DNA of 64,000 nucleotides from Prado023 sp963700395 (lineage in GTDB: Bacteria; Actinomycetota; Actinomycetes; S36-B12; CAIYMF01): positions 62,001 to 126,000 of the forward strand of contig CAVOXI010000008.1 in the NCBI GenBank assembly GCA_963700395.1, given 5' to 3'. Numbering within the stretch: position 1 is the first letter of the stretch; every line of letters starts with the position of its first letter. The notes beneath the pieces were generated by a model that saw nothing but the letters and a program-made list of their open reading frames with translations, did no database searches and was not told the DNA's origin. Both the position numbers and the translations under genes were made by a program. This document shows, piece after piece, positions 37,486 to 48,158 of this stretch.

Positions 37486-37809
37486 TTGGGTACCCCCCGT
37501 GTTCCTGAATGCGACTTGGTCATCATGCCCCCGCTCCAACGAGACCAACAAGGACCAACGTATGAGGCGGGACCGGGCGCTACGGCAAGTCCTCCTTGGC
37601 GTTCTCCCGCCTGAGACCTCGGACACAGGACCGCGCCCGATCAGCCTGATGTCGGGGGCCGACGCAATCAGGAACCGCTCGGAGAAGACGGCCCCGGCTC
37701 GAGGTCATCGGGAAGGTGAGTGCTTCGACGCGAGGACCTCATCGAGTACGGCGACTCTGAAACTCGAGGCGGCCGCCAGCAGTCCACTTGAACCCGGGTG
37801 ACGGCCCTG
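37486..37809. other. intergenic region without a supported gene
   Basis: 324 bases between two minus-strand secreted-protein genes. It holds the promoter region of the repeat-domain gene. Open frames here lack codon bias, a ribosome site or recognisable sequence. I see no terminator hairpin or RNA gene. Confidence 0.6.
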
Positions 37810-38328
37810 CTATTGCTGTCCCGATCGGACCACGATCTGGATGACACGAGTGTCACGGATTGCGAACCCCCCCATTCTGGCTTCGACCACAACTGTGGCC
37901 CTACCATGACGGAAGTACTGGTACGGGTACACCGACGGATCCTGGTTCTTGCTGATGGACCTACCCACGAAGTTGTATCGCTGGAGCTTCCCGGTGCACA
38001 CGATCGATGGTGCCGGCCCCGTGTGAGACTGCTGGTACGGAGTTGAGTTGAGCCCATTCTCGAAGTAGCCCGGGAACCCAGCGAAGACCCCGATGCCCAC
38101 CTCCCCCTTGGGGCATCGGACGTGCACGGGAATGAGGACTGTTGTCCCGGAGGGTCCCCACGTGCCGCTCTGGTCGATGGCAGCCGTACCCACGATCCTG
38201 ATTCCGTAGCCGGTCGGGGCAGACACGGCAGGCTGAGTTGTGAGGAGCACGGCGGCGGCTGCGGCAGCACCTGCAGCTACGAGGGACTTCAACAACGCGG
38301 TCTCCTGAGCTTGGGCGGGGGCAGCCAT
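37810..38328 (-). CDS. small secreted protein of unknown function
   Basis: About 172 residues from the ATG at 38328. A long Ala-rich hydrophobic signal segment (LLKSLVAAGAAAAAAVLL) ends near VSAPTG. The mature part, about 130 residues, is rich in Gly, Tyr and Val with two Cys (VRCPKGE and IVCTGKL) that could form a disulphide. Base composition is less G/C-skewed than in the flanking genes. No family recognised. It is separated from the next gene by the empty 324-base region, so it is likely monocistronic. Confidence 0.6.
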   Translation of the reverse strand: MAAPAQAQETALLKSLVAAGAAAAAAVLLTTQPAVSAPTGYGIRIVGTAAIDQSGTWGPSGTTVLIPVHVRCPKGEVGIGVFAGFPGYFENGLNSTPYQQSHTGPAPSIVCTGKLQRYNFVGRSISKNQDPSVYPYQYFRHGRATVVVEARMGGFAIRDTRVIQIVVRSGQQ

Positions 38329-38424
38329 CGGACTAACAGCCGACTGAGGGCTCCTACCCGGGAGCCGCGGTTCCATCCCAAAGCGCACGTCGTTTCATGG
38401 CGAGCCCTGAGCCTCACCGGCGCC

Positions 38425-38448
38425 CGACTTCCGGCCGCCGGGAAGTCG
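38425..38448. terminator. stem-loop in the 38.4 kb intergenic region
   Basis: CGACTTCC-GGCCGCCG-GGAAGTCG is a perfect 8-bp stem with an 8-base loop. It lies between the minus-strand ychF gene (ending 38607) and the start of the secreted-protein gene, so on the minus strand it is positioned to end ychF transcription. The rest of the 38329-38606 interval shows no supported gene. Confidence 0.5.
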
Positions 38449-38606
38449 GTGACGCAGCCGCCTCGACCCTTCCGCGGACCGCGGGCTCACCGCTGTTCAC
38501 ACCGTCATGCTGCAGCCGGGCCAGCGCGTCCAGGCCGCAGTCCTGAAAGGACTCACCATGGCCGCGGCCACGTCAGCAGGTGACATCGCTGACTGCCTTC
38601 TGTCGG

Positions 38607-39680
38607 CTACACGTTGAACCGGAACTCCACCACGTCACCGTCGTGCATGACGTACTCCTTGCCCTCGATGCGCACCTTGCCGCGGGACTTGGCCTCGGCC
38701 ATCGAACCGGCATCGACGAGGTCGTCGAACGACACGACCTCGGCCTTGATGAAGCCCTTCTGGAAGTCGGTGTGGATGACCCCGGCCGCCTCCGGCGCGG
38801 TTGCGCCCTTCGGGATCGTCCACGCGCGCGACTCCTTCGGGCCGGCCGTCAGGTAGGACTGGAGGCCCAGCGTGTCGAACCCGACGCGGGCGAGCTGCGT
38901 CAGCCCGCTCTCCTCCTGGCCGATCGACTGCAGCAGCTCGAGGGCCTCAGCCTCGTCGAGCTCGATGAGGTCGGCCTCGGTCTTGGCGTCGAGGAAGACG
39001 GCCTCGGCCGGAGCGATCAGGGAGGCGAGGTCCGAGCGCATGGCATCGTCCGAGAGCTCGTCGGCGTCGACGTTGAAGACGTAGAGGAACGGCTTGGCGG
39101 TGAGCAGGAACAGCTCACGGAGCGGCTCACGGTCCAGCCCTGCCGCGAACACCGTCCGACCGCTCTCGAGGACGGCCTTCGCCTCCTCCGCCGCGGCGAG
39201 GGTCGCGACCCGGTCCTTGTTCATCCGGGCCTCCTTCTGCAGCCGCGGGATCGCCTTGTCCAGCGTCTGCATGTCGGCCAGGATCAGCTCGAGGTTGATC
39301 ACCTCGATGTCGTCCTTCGGTGACACCCGACCGTCGACGTGGACCACATCCGGATCGGTGAACACCCGGATCACCTGGCAGATCGCGTCGGACTCGCGGA
39401 TGTGCGACAGGAACTTGTTCCCCAGCCCGGCGCCCTCGCTCGCGCCCTTGACGATCCCGGCGATGTCCACGAACGTGACCGTCGCCGGCAGGGTCCGAGC
39501 TGAGCCGAAGATGCCGGCCAGAACGCCCAGGCGCGGGTCGGGGACGCCGACCACGCCAGTGTTCGGCTCGATGGTCGCGAACGGGTAGTTCGCCGCCAGG
39601 ACGTTGTTGCGGGTCAGCGCGTTGAACAGGGTGGACTTGCCGACGTTGGGCAGTCCGACGATGCCGATGGTGAGAGCCAC
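38607..39680 (-). CDS. ychF: redox-regulated ATPase/GTPase YchF (Obg family)
   Basis: 357 residues, full length for the family. G1 motif GIVGLPNVGKST (6-17), switch region ANYPFATIEPN, G3 FVDIAGIVKGAS, the NxxE nucleotide-specificity variant in FNVDADE, and a C-terminal TGS domain ending in DGDVVEFRFNV. YchF (OLA1) binds ribosomes and hydrolyses ATP; it acts in the cytosol in translation and oxidative stress response. It is divergent from the DUF222/HNH gene. Its position next to ispH/xseAB-type genes is the common actinobacterial arrangement. Confidence 0.95.
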   Translation of the reverse strand: MALTIGIVGLPNVGKSTLFNALTRNNVLAANYPFATIEPNTGVVGVPDPRLGVLAGIFGSARTLPATVTFVDIAGIVKGASEGAGLGNKFLSHIRESDAICQVIRVFTDPDVVHVDGRVSPKDDIEVINLELILADMQTLDKAIPRLQKEARMNKDRVATLAAAEEAKAVLESGRTVFAAGLDREPLRELFLLTAKPFLYVFNVDADELSDDAMRSDLASLIAPAEAVFLDAKTEADLIELDEAEALELLQSIGQEESGLTQLARVGFDTLGLQSYLTAGPKESRAWTIPKGATAPEAAGVIHTDFQKGFIKAEVVSFDDLVDAGSMAEAKSRGKVRIEGKEYVMHDGDVVEFRFNV

Positions 39681-39830
39681 AACGAACGATTCTACCGGCG
39701 TCCGCCGAGCCTCCCCGACGACTTCGGGCGGGGCGCGAATGACTCCTCGGCGCTCCGCTTCGCAGTTGTCCCCAACCTGCGTCGCATGCCTTGTGATGTC
39801 AGGGGAGTGGGGTACCGTTCTGGCATGTGA

Positions 39831-39846
39831 TCGAACACGTGTTCGA
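39831..39846 (+). promoter_or_regulatory. perfect SOS (LexA) box
   Basis: TCGAACACGTGTTCGA, a perfect 16-bp palindrome matching the mycobacterial/actinobacterial LexA consensus TCGAAC-N4-GTTCGA at every fixed position. It lies 14 bases before the GTG start of the DUF222/HNH gene, close enough to cover its promoter or ribosome-site region. Mycobacterial 13E12-type DUF222 genes are known to sit behind such boxes. Confidence 0.85.
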
Positions 39847-39860
39847 GAGGGGGAGGATTC

Positions 39861-41246
39861 GTGCTCGAGTTGGTGCTGACGGTACGAGACAAATGCGGCC
39901 GGTCGATGGACCCCGCGGAGTTGGGGGTCGATGACCTGGTGGAGGCGATCCGGGCACGGCCGCCGAGTAACGGACCGAACGGGCGGACAGAGCGTGACCT
40001 GGACCTGGCCGCGTTCGGACCCGCGCTGATGTCCCTCGAGGCGGTGGAACAGGTCTCCCGACAGGTCGCCGCCCTGCGGACGGCCTGCGTGGCGGCCGTC
40101 GCCGACGAGACCCCCGGAGGATCGACAACTGACCAGGTACTCGACGAGGTGTCCTGCTCCCTTGTCGTCTCACGCCGGTCCGCGGCCCATACCCGGGTCA
40201 CCGCCGAGACCCTTCGCCACCAACCCGAGGTTTGGGCCGCTCTGTGTCGCGGGGACGTGGACCTGACCCGCGCACGCATCCTGGCCCACGCCCTGCTCGA
40301 GGTACCCCGAACAGACCCTGACGGCGTCCTTCGGGAGGACTACGAATCTGACTGCGCAACAGTGCTCGCCGACGGTCTGGCATACGCACAGGACCACACA
40401 GCCCGCCGTCTTGACCTGTTCCTTCAACGCCGCCTCCTTGCCCTGGGCTGCGCGGATCGGCCCCGGCGCCGCGCCCGGGCGCTGAGCGAGCGCGGAGTCT
40501 GGCTCAACCACCGCGGGGACGGCACCGCCGACCTGGTCGCGAGACTGACCAGCGAGGACGCCGAACGGGTCTACTCCACCATCCGGGCCTGCGCTCTTGC
40601 CGACCGCAATGGAGATCCCGCGTATGACGCCGCTGACCCCCGCGAACCCCTGGACCTCTGGCTCGCCTCCGCGCTCGTCGACCTGATCCTCCACCCCGGG
40701 TCCTGGCAGTGCGGAACCAACTCGAGCAGCGATTCGGGCCCTCATGAGGTCCAACGCCCTCGGCTGGACACGATCATCACGGTGACGATCCCCATCGACT
40801 CCCTGGCCGGCCTGTCAGACTCCCCCGGCGTCATCAACGGCTTCGGGGCGATTCCGGCCGAGGACGCCCGCCGTCTGGCCGCTGCGGACGCCCGGTGGCG
40901 ACACGTCCTCACAAGCCGCACGACCGGCGCCGTGCTCGACGTGGGAACGCTGTCCTACCGCCCTCCGGCGGCCCTTGAGCGACACGTCCGGCTGCGTGAC
41001 GGGACCTGCAGGTTCCCCGGCTGCCCGGTCCCAGCGGCCGAGTGCGACCTCGATCACCTCATCCCGTTCCCCTCGGGCGCAACGTCAGAGGAGAACCTCC
41101 ATGCGCTCTGCCGACGCCACCACAACCTGAAGCACGACGGCGGCTGGCGGGTCGAGGCCACACCGGGGAGTGGGCTGCGCTGGACAAGCCCGCAGGGCGC
41201 AACCACCACCACACACCCCGACGACAACCACTCCCGCGTCGCTTGA
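39861..41246 (+). CDS. DUF222 / HNH endonuclease protein (13E12 repeat-family type)
   Basis: 461 residues from a GTG with GGGAGG 6-11 bases upstream. The N-terminal two thirds are DUF222 (helical, with AEDARRLAAADARWRHVL near residue 335); the C-terminus is an HNH nuclease: CRFPGCPVPAAECDLDHLIP, then NLHALCRRHHNLKH, with a Cys pair and catalytic His. These are multi-copy genes in actinobacteria, of uncertain function and linked to DNA damage by their LexA boxes. Transcription is predicted to be SOS-inducible here. Confidence 0.9.
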   Translation: MLELVLTVRDKCGRSMDPAELGVDDLVEAIRARPPSNGPNGRTERDLDLAAFGPALMSLEAVEQVSRQVAALRTACVAAVADETPGGSTTDQVLDEVSCSLVVSRRSAAHTRVTAETLRHQPEVWAALCRGDVDLTRARILAHALLEVPRTDPDGVLREDYESDCATVLADGLAYAQDHTARRLDLFLQRRLLALGCADRPRRRARALSERGVWLNHRGDGTADLVARLTSEDAERVYSTIRACALADRNGDPAYDAADPREPLDLWLASALVDLILHPGSWQCGTNSSSDSGPHEVQRPRLDTIITVTIPIDSLAGLSDSPGVINGFGAIPAEDARRLAAADARWRHVLTSRTTGAVLDVGTLSYRPPAALERHVRLRDGTCRFPGCPVPAAECDLDHLIPFPSGATSEENLHALCRRHHNLKHDGGWRVEATPGSGLRWTSPQGATTTTHPDDNHSRVA

Positions 41247-41324
41247 GGAACCGAGCCAGGAACTTCCCGAGGGCGCAGGGCGACTATCGCCCTCCATGTC
41301 AGTCCCCCCCGATAGGAATGGTCC

Positions 41325-42659
41325 ATGGATAGGACGATGTTGTGGAGCGTGGCCCTCCTCTCGCTGGCTCTGGCGCTCGGGTGGCTGCTGCGCGGGCTTG
41401 TGGACCGTCCACGTCAAGCGGCGGAACGCGCCGTCTCTGGGGAGCGGGTGGCGCGCCTGGAAGCAGAGCTCACCGCTGCCCGAACGACAGCCGAGTCCCA
41501 AGCCCGGACACCGGAGCAGGTGGCCCAGGTGATGGCACCGGTCCAGACCGCGCTGGGCCGCCTCGAGGAGGCCGTGGCCCGAGCGGAGGGTGGACGTGCC
41601 ACCTCCACTGCCCAGCTGGCTGAGCAGATGAGGGCCGTGGCCCAGGCCACGAGTGTGTCCACCGATGGGCTGCGGCGCGAGACCGCCCGGCTGGTGGGGG
41701 CCCTGGGGCACAGTGAGGTGCGCGGGCGCTGGGGGGAGTTCCAGCTGCGGCGGCTGCTCGAGTCCTCTGGCCTGGTGCGAGACGTGCACTTCACCGAGCA
41801 GCAGAGCGTCTCCACCGACGCCGGCCTGCTCCGCCCCGATGTCGTGCTGCACCTCGGCGAGGACAAGACCGTCGTGGTGGACGCGAAGGTGTCGCTACGG
41901 GCCATCCTCGGCATCCAGGCTGGTGACCCGCAGGACGAGGTCGCCGCGGCGCGGGCCCAACACGCTCGGGAGGTGCGCAACCACGTCGACCGGTTGGCGA
42001 GCAAGGAGTACGCCCGGCAGTTCGACACCGCGCCGGAGTTCGTCGTCATGTTCCTGCCCGCGGAGTCCCTGCTGGCCGAGGCCCTGGCCTGCGACCCAAC
42101 CCTGCTCGAGCATGCCTTCGGCCGCAACGTCGTCCTGGCAACTCCGACCACCTTGATGGCACTGACCCGAACCGTCGGCCATATCTGGCGCCAGGATGCC
42201 CTGGCTGCCAATGCCAAGGAGGTCCAGGCCCTGGGCCGGGAGATGGCCGAGCGCCTTGCGACCATGCTTGGACACCTCGACAAGCTGGGTTCGTCCCTGG
42301 GCGCCGGCGTCACCGCCTACAACAGGGCCATCGCGTCGCTTGAGTCCCGGGTGCTCGTGACCGGTCGGCGGTTCACCGAGCTGCAGGGCCTGCCGATCCC
42401 GCTGGAGTCACCTCGGCAGGTGGATCAGCAGCCACGAAGCCTGGCAGCCCGGGCAGCCGACGAGGACCAGCCCACCCAGGACCAGCCGGCCCAGGTATTG
42501 GCCGAACAGGCCACATCCGTCCATCCGGACGAACTCGACCTCGCCGCCAACCTCCTGGACCGGCCGCACCCGGGCGACTCAGGGTCACTCGACCCCCTCG
42601 AGCGGCAGGCGCTGGACGCGGGTGGATCACCGCAGGAGTCCACGACGGCCGTCGCATAG
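41325..42659 (+). CDS. rmuC: DNA recombination protein RmuC
   Basis: 444 residues. An N-terminal membrane helix (about 5-25) is followed by a coiled coil to about residue 120 and the RmuC nuclease-like core: RGRWGEFQLRRLLE, RPDVVLHLGEDKTVVVDAKVS, FVVMFLPAESLL and ATPTTLMALTRTV. The PD-(D/E)xK-like core carries the D...DAK motif. RmuC proteins limit DNA inversions at short repeats; the mechanism is not established. The C-terminal ~80 residues are a Pro/Gln/Asp-rich tail not typical of the family. The DUF6542 gene starts 32 bases later. Confidence 0.92.
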   Translation: MDRTMLWSVALLSLALALGWLLRGLVDRPRQAAERAVSGERVARLEAELTAARTTAESQARTPEQVAQVMAPVQTALGRLEEAVARAEGGRATSTAQLAEQMRAVAQATSVSTDGLRRETARLVGALGHSEVRGRWGEFQLRRLLESSGLVRDVHFTEQQSVSTDAGLLRPDVVLHLGEDKTVVVDAKVSLRAILGIQAGDPQDEVAAARAQHAREVRNHVDRLASKEYARQFDTAPEFVVMFLPAESLLAEALACDPTLLEHAFGRNVVLATPTTLMALTRTVGHIWRQDALAANAKEVQALGREMAERLATMLGHLDKLGSSLGAGVTAYNRAIASLESRVLVTGRRFTELQGLPIPLESPRQVDQQPRSLAARAADEDQPTQDQPAQVLAEQATSVHPDELDLAANLLDRPHPGDSGSLDPLERQALDAGGSPQESTTAVA

Positions 42660-42691
42660 TCCTCGACTACCAGCGGGCTACCATTCGGCTC

Positions 42692-43174
42692 GTGACCCTC
42701 CCCTCACCCGGACCCGGCAATGCCGGGTGGGGAGGTTCCGGAACTCCCACCGACGGGCCCATGCGGCCACAGGCAGTCGCACCGCCCACCGACACTGGAC
42801 GAGGATTCCCTGGCGGTCGGGTGGTGGCCGTCGCCACGCTCGCGGTGATCGCCGTGGCGATCATCGAGGCCGCATTGCGCGACCGCGTCGGTCCGTGGAC
42901 GGGCGCGACCCTCGTGGTGGTGGCGATCGTCGCCCCACTGGTGACGCGCGCCGGGGATCGTTCGCTGCCCGCGATGATGCCTCCCCTGGCGTTCCTCGTG
43001 GCAGTGCTGATCGCCGGGCAACTGCTCGTGGCCAGGACGGGGGCGGGCAACTTCGACCGCGTCTCCGAGGCCGTGATGATCGCCCAGAACCTCGGACCCA
43101 ACGCGGTCTGGGTGGTCGCGGCGACGATCCTGTCGGTCACGGTTGCGACCATCCGGCACTTCACCGACCGCTGA
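42692..43174 (+). CDS. DUF6542 domain membrane protein
   Basis: 160 residues from a GTG. A Pro/Gly-rich cytoplasmic N-terminus is followed by four hydrophobic helices (about 46-63, 69-85, 93-111 and 135-152). Matches the small integral-membrane DUF6542 proteins found beside ispH in many actinobacteria (Rv1111c-like). Function unknown. It is convergent with ispH, with 18 bases between the stops. Confidence 0.8.
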   Translation: MTLPSPGPGNAGWGGSGTPTDGPMRPQAVAPPTDTGRGFPGGRVVAVATLAVIAVAIIEAALRDRVGPWTGATLVVVAIVAPLVTRAGDRSLPAMMPPLAFLVAVLIAGQLLVARTGAGNFDRVSEAVMIAQNLGPNAVWVVAATILSVTVATIRHFTDR

Positions 43175-43192
43175 GGTCCCCCGACCGCGCCA

Positions 43193-44158
43193 CTACTGCT
43201 TCCCGGCCGCCTTCAACTCGCGGCGAAGCTCCTGGGGCAGCGCGAAGACCATGTGCTCCTCGACGGCGTCCACGTCCTCGACGTCATCGAAGCCGAGCTC
43301 GGCGAGTCGGACGAGCACATCACGTACCAGGATCTCCGGGACCGACGCTCCGCTGGTGACCCCCACGGTGGCGGCACCATCGAACCAGGCCGCCTCCAGT
43401 TCGGTTGCCTGATCGACGCGGTACCCCGACTTCGCGCCGTGCTGCAGCCCGACCTCGAGCAGCCGCACGGAGTTCGAGGAGTTGGCCGACCCGACCACGA
43501 TGAGCACGTCGCTGCGCGGGGCCACCTTCTTCACCGCAGTCTGGCGGTTCTGGGTGGCGTAGCAGATGTCATCGCTGGGCGGGCTGACCAGCGCGGGAAG
43601 GCGCTCGCGCAGCGCACCCACAGTCTCCATGGTCTCGTCCACCGAGAGCGTCGTCTGCGACAGCCAGACCACCTTCTCGTCCGCGGCGAGGTCGAGGTCG
43701 GCGACTGATTCCGGACCGGAGACCAGTGTCATGGCCCCGGGCGCCTCGCCCATGGTGCCCTCGACCTCCTCATGGCCCTCGTGGCCGATGAGCAGGATCC
43801 GATAGCCCTCGTCGGCGAAGCGACGAGCCTCGTTGTGCACCTTGGTGACCAGCGGGCAGGTCGCATCGATGGTGCGCAGGCCGCGCTCGGCGGCCTCCTC
43901 GTGGACTGACGGCGCCACGCCGTGAGCGCTGAAGACCACGGTCGCGCCCTCGGGGACGTCGTCGGTCTCCGTCACGAAGACGGCCCCACGCGCCGCCAGG
44001 GAGTCCACCACGTAGCGGTTGTGGACGATCTCCTTGCGCACGTAGACCGGCGCGCCGTAGAGGTCGAGGGCCTTCTCGACGGCGACCACGGCACGGTCAA
44101 CGCCGGCGCAGTAGCCGCGTGGCGCGGCGAGCAGGACCTTGCGACCCGGTTCAGACAT
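43193..44158 (-). CDS. ispH: 4-hydroxy-3-methylbut-2-enyl diphosphate reductase
   Basis: 321 residues from the ATG at 44158. The three iron-sulfur ligands are present: C17 in PRGYCAGV, Cys in DATCPLV and Cys in DDICYATQNRQ. Substrate residues include YVRKEIVHNRYVVD and the SxN motif GSANSSNS. The last enzyme of the MEP pathway, it makes IPP and DMAPP from HMBPP with a [4Fe-4S] cluster in the cytosol. It is divergent from xseA and feeds the same isoprenoid supply used by the Z-prenyl synthase at 51 kb. Confidence 0.96.
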   Translation of the reverse strand: MSEPGRKVLLAAPRGYCAGVDRAVVAVEKALDLYGAPVYVRKEIVHNRYVVDSLAARGAVFVTETDDVPEGATVVFSAHGVAPSVHEEAAERGLRTIDATCPLVTKVHNEARRFADEGYRILLIGHEGHEEVEGTMGEAPGAMTLVSGPESVADLDLAADEKVVWLSQTTLSVDETMETVGALRERLPALVSPPSDDICYATQNRQTAVKKVAPRSDVLIVVGSANSSNSVRLLEVGLQHGAKSGYRVDQATELEAAWFDGAATVGVTSGASVPEILVRDVLVRLAELGFDDVEDVDAVEEHMVFALPQELRRELKAAGKQ

Positions 44159-44213
44159 GCCTCCATGGTAGGGCGGTCCGGCGATGTCCGCCCCCTGTCG
44201 TACTCTCGCGACC

Positions 44214-45473
44214 ATGGCCACAGCCCCCCAGACGAGCCCACCGGGCGCCGCACCCGTGGACGGCTCCGCCCCCGAGCGCGCATGGCCGGTCCGCGAGATC
44301 TCGGTGAAGCTGCGCGACTACATCGCCCGGCTGAACCGCGTCTGGATCGAGGGCCAGGTCGTGGAGGTCAGTCGCCGCAGCGGCTCACAGGTGTACCTGA
44401 CCATCCGCGATGTCGACGTCGACGCCTCCGTGTCGGTCGTCATCCCCGGCGGCCTCGACCGCGCCATGAACCCCCCGCTGACCGCGGGTCAACGCGTCCT
44501 CCTGCACGTCCAGTGCGAGTACTGGGTCCGCAACGGTCGCCTCATGCTGCGCGCCAGCGAGATCCGCCCGGTCGGCATCGGCGAGCTCCTGGCCACCCTG
44601 GAGCGTCGCAAGCAGCAACTGGCTGCCGAGGGCCTGTTCGCCCCCGAGCTCAAGCGCCGCCTGCCCCTGCTCCCCCGCAGGATCGGACTCATCACCGGAG
44701 CCAACGCCCAGGCGATGCACGACGTGATCACCAACGCCCGTCTCAGGTGGCCGGCCGCGCAGTTCGAGGTCCGGGAGGGCGCGGTGCAGGGCGCGTCAGC
44801 GGTGAGCACGATGATCCGCAGCCTCGCCGAGCTCGACGCCGACGAGTCCGTGGAGGTCATCGTGTTCGCCCGCGGCGGCGGCAGCCTCGAGGACCTGCTG
44901 CCGTTCAGCGACGAGTCGCTGATCCGCGCGGTGGCTGCCGTCCGGACCCCCGTCGTCAGCGCGATCGGCCACGAGCAGGACGCCCCCCTGCTCGACCTCG
45001 TCGCCGACCTGCGGGCCTCGACCCCCACGGATGCCGGCAAGCGGATCGTCCCCGAGTGGGCGGAGGAGTCCCGGCGCATCTCCGATCGGCGGGCCAGTCT
45101 CGACCGGACGATGCTGACCCGCCTGGAGCAGGCCGCCACGTGGTTGGAGCAGACGCGCAGCCGACCTGCCATGGCCGACCCCGCCGGGTTGCTGCCCCGG
45201 CTGTCGGCGGAGGTGCACACCGCCCGCCAGCGCGCATTCCGGGCCGTGGAGCAGCGGATCGGCACCCAGGAGCGTGACCTCGCCCACCTGCGCGCGCGGG
45301 CGCGGGCGCTGTCCCCGCTGGCCACCCTCGACCGCGGCTACGCGGTGGTGGTCGGCCCGAACGGCGACTTCATCCGCGCCGCCGACCAGCTCCATCCCGG
45401 CGACGGCGTGCGGGTGCGCGTCGCCACCGGTCACTTCCGGGCCGACGTCACCGACGTAGCATCGGCATCATGA
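44214..45473 (+). CDS. xseA: exodeoxyribonuclease VII large subunit
   Basis: 419 residues from the ATG at 44214. N-terminal OB-fold (PVREISVKLRDYIARL, VWIEGQVVEV), then the nuclease core with RIGLITGANAQAMHDV, VIVFARGGGSLEDLLPFSDE and VSAIGHEQDAPLLDLVADLRASTPT. With XseB it forms a nuclease that degrades single-stranded DNA from both ends. The stop overlaps the xseB start (ATGA), giving coupled translation. Divergent from ispH. Confidence 0.95.
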   Translation: MATAPQTSPPGAAPVDGSAPERAWPVREISVKLRDYIARLNRVWIEGQVVEVSRRSGSQVYLTIRDVDVDASVSVVIPGGLDRAMNPPLTAGQRVLLHVQCEYWVRNGRLMLRASEIRPVGIGELLATLERRKQQLAAEGLFAPELKRRLPLLPRRIGLITGANAQAMHDVITNARLRWPAAQFEVREGAVQGASAVSTMIRSLAELDADESVEVIVFARGGGSLEDLLPFSDESLIRAVAAVRTPVVSAIGHEQDAPLLDLVADLRASTPTDAGKRIVPEWAEESRRISDRRASLDRTMLTRLEQAATWLEQTRSRPAMADPAGLLPRLSAEVHTARQRAFRAVEQRIGTQERDLAHLRARARALSPLATLDRGYAVVVGPNGDFIRAADQLHPGDGVRVRVATGHFRADVTDVASAS

Positions 45474-45726
45474 CTGAGCCCACCGCGCCCCTGCCGGGCG
45501 GGAACCCCGAGGACCTCGCCAACCTCAGCTACGAGCAGGCTCGCACCGCCCTCGACCAGGTCGTGGCCGCGCTCGAGTCCAGCACCGTCAACCTCGAGAT
45601 GTCACTGGCGCTGTGGGAGCGCGGCACCGCACTGGCCGACATCTGCCAGGCGCACCTCGACGGGGCCCGGGAGCGCATCGAGGCGGCGAGGCCGGGCCTG
45701 ACGGCCGAGGGCCCGGCCAGCAGTAG
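45470..45726 (+). CDS. xseB: exodeoxyribonuclease VII small subunit (3' end disturbed)
   Basis: About 85 residues expected. LSYEQARTALDQVVAALES, LEMSLALWERGTALADICQ and LDGARERIEAARPG are the conserved XseB helices. In the uncorrected frame the ORF runs on to 46000 into the neighbouring antisense gene, which is too long for XseB. One missing or two extra bases after TAEGP would bring the TAG at 45724 into frame and give the normal length. The small subunit binds in several copies to the XseA helical arms. The start overlaps the xseA stop. Confidence 0.85.
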
Positions 45727-45831
45727 GGCCCGGGAACGTGGGGCTGGCGCATCCATGAACCGGCGCCGAGCGACCGGCAGACCATCGGCCGTCGGCCGCA
45801 AAGCAGTCGACCGGCGCCGGCGAAGCAGTCC

Positions 45832-46409
45832 TCAGCGCTCGACAGCCGCCAGCTGTGCCGGCCAGGGTCTCGAGCTCCGCCCACTCGCGCCGAGCCTGTC
45901 ACGATCGTGGCCGTGCCGTCCTCGACCAGCACCAGCGACCGGCGGTCATCGGGGGTGGGGTCGCCCTCCATCCGGGTCCACTCGCGCCCCCCGATGGTGA
46001 CCGTCCCCTCAGCGACACCGTCGCGCGTCTCGGACTCGATCCAGTCCGTCTGCGCCGCGATCGCCTGCTTCGGGAACTGACCGCGCTGCAGGACGGCGGC
46101 GTACTCCTCGGCCGGGGTGTAGAACCCGGCCCGCCAGCCCAGCGTGCCGTCCGCCTCCGGCTCCACGCGCGCGCTGGTCGCGGGCCACGGGAACGTCACC
46201 GGCGGCGCGAGGACCTCGTAGGACGCGGCTGTGGCGGCTGACTGGGCGACAGGCGCCCATTCGACCTCGCGGATCGCCTCCGAGCTGCGCGGGTGCGCGA
46301 AGTACATCCAGATCAGCAGCACGATCGCCACGAGGCCCAGGGAGCGGACCATGTCCGTGCCGACCTGGCGTCCGCGCGACGGCGCCCGACCGACGGTCTG
46401 CTCTCCCAT
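45832..46409 (-). CDS. DUF4245 family membrane-anchored protein (frameshifts near C-terminus)
   Basis: About 190 residues. One N-terminal transmembrane helix (VRSLGLVAIVLLIWMYF, about 21-37) precedes an extracytoplasmic domain with FPWPATSARVEPEADGTLGW, GFYTPAEEYAAVLQRG and TIGGREWTRMEG, matching DUF4245 (Rv1100-like). The uncorrected frame would run to 45588 across xseB; shifting after IVTGSA gives the family-like ELETLAG and then QLAAVER with a stop at 45832. Function unknown. It is divergent from the fumarase gene. Confidence 0.78.
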
Positions 46410-46493
46410 GGGGACGATGGTGGACCATCAGGGGGCGGTCCGCACAATCTGCCCCCGCCACCCGCCCTATCCGCCTCGGACTAGGCTCGATCC

Positions 46494-48154
<1,661 letters not shown>

Positions 48155-48158
<4 letters not shown>

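Noticed and set aside
38559..38618. A 19-codon ORF with a good AAAGGA ribosome site
   Set aside because: It overlaps the end of ychF, is very short, and has no recognisable product; chance occurrence is likely.
45588..46000. Overlapping long extensions of xseB (plus) and DUF4245 (minus) as genuine overlapping genes
   Set aside because: Both extensions leave their families' normal lengths and lose similarity. Small indels restore ends at 45726 and 45832 with no overlap.
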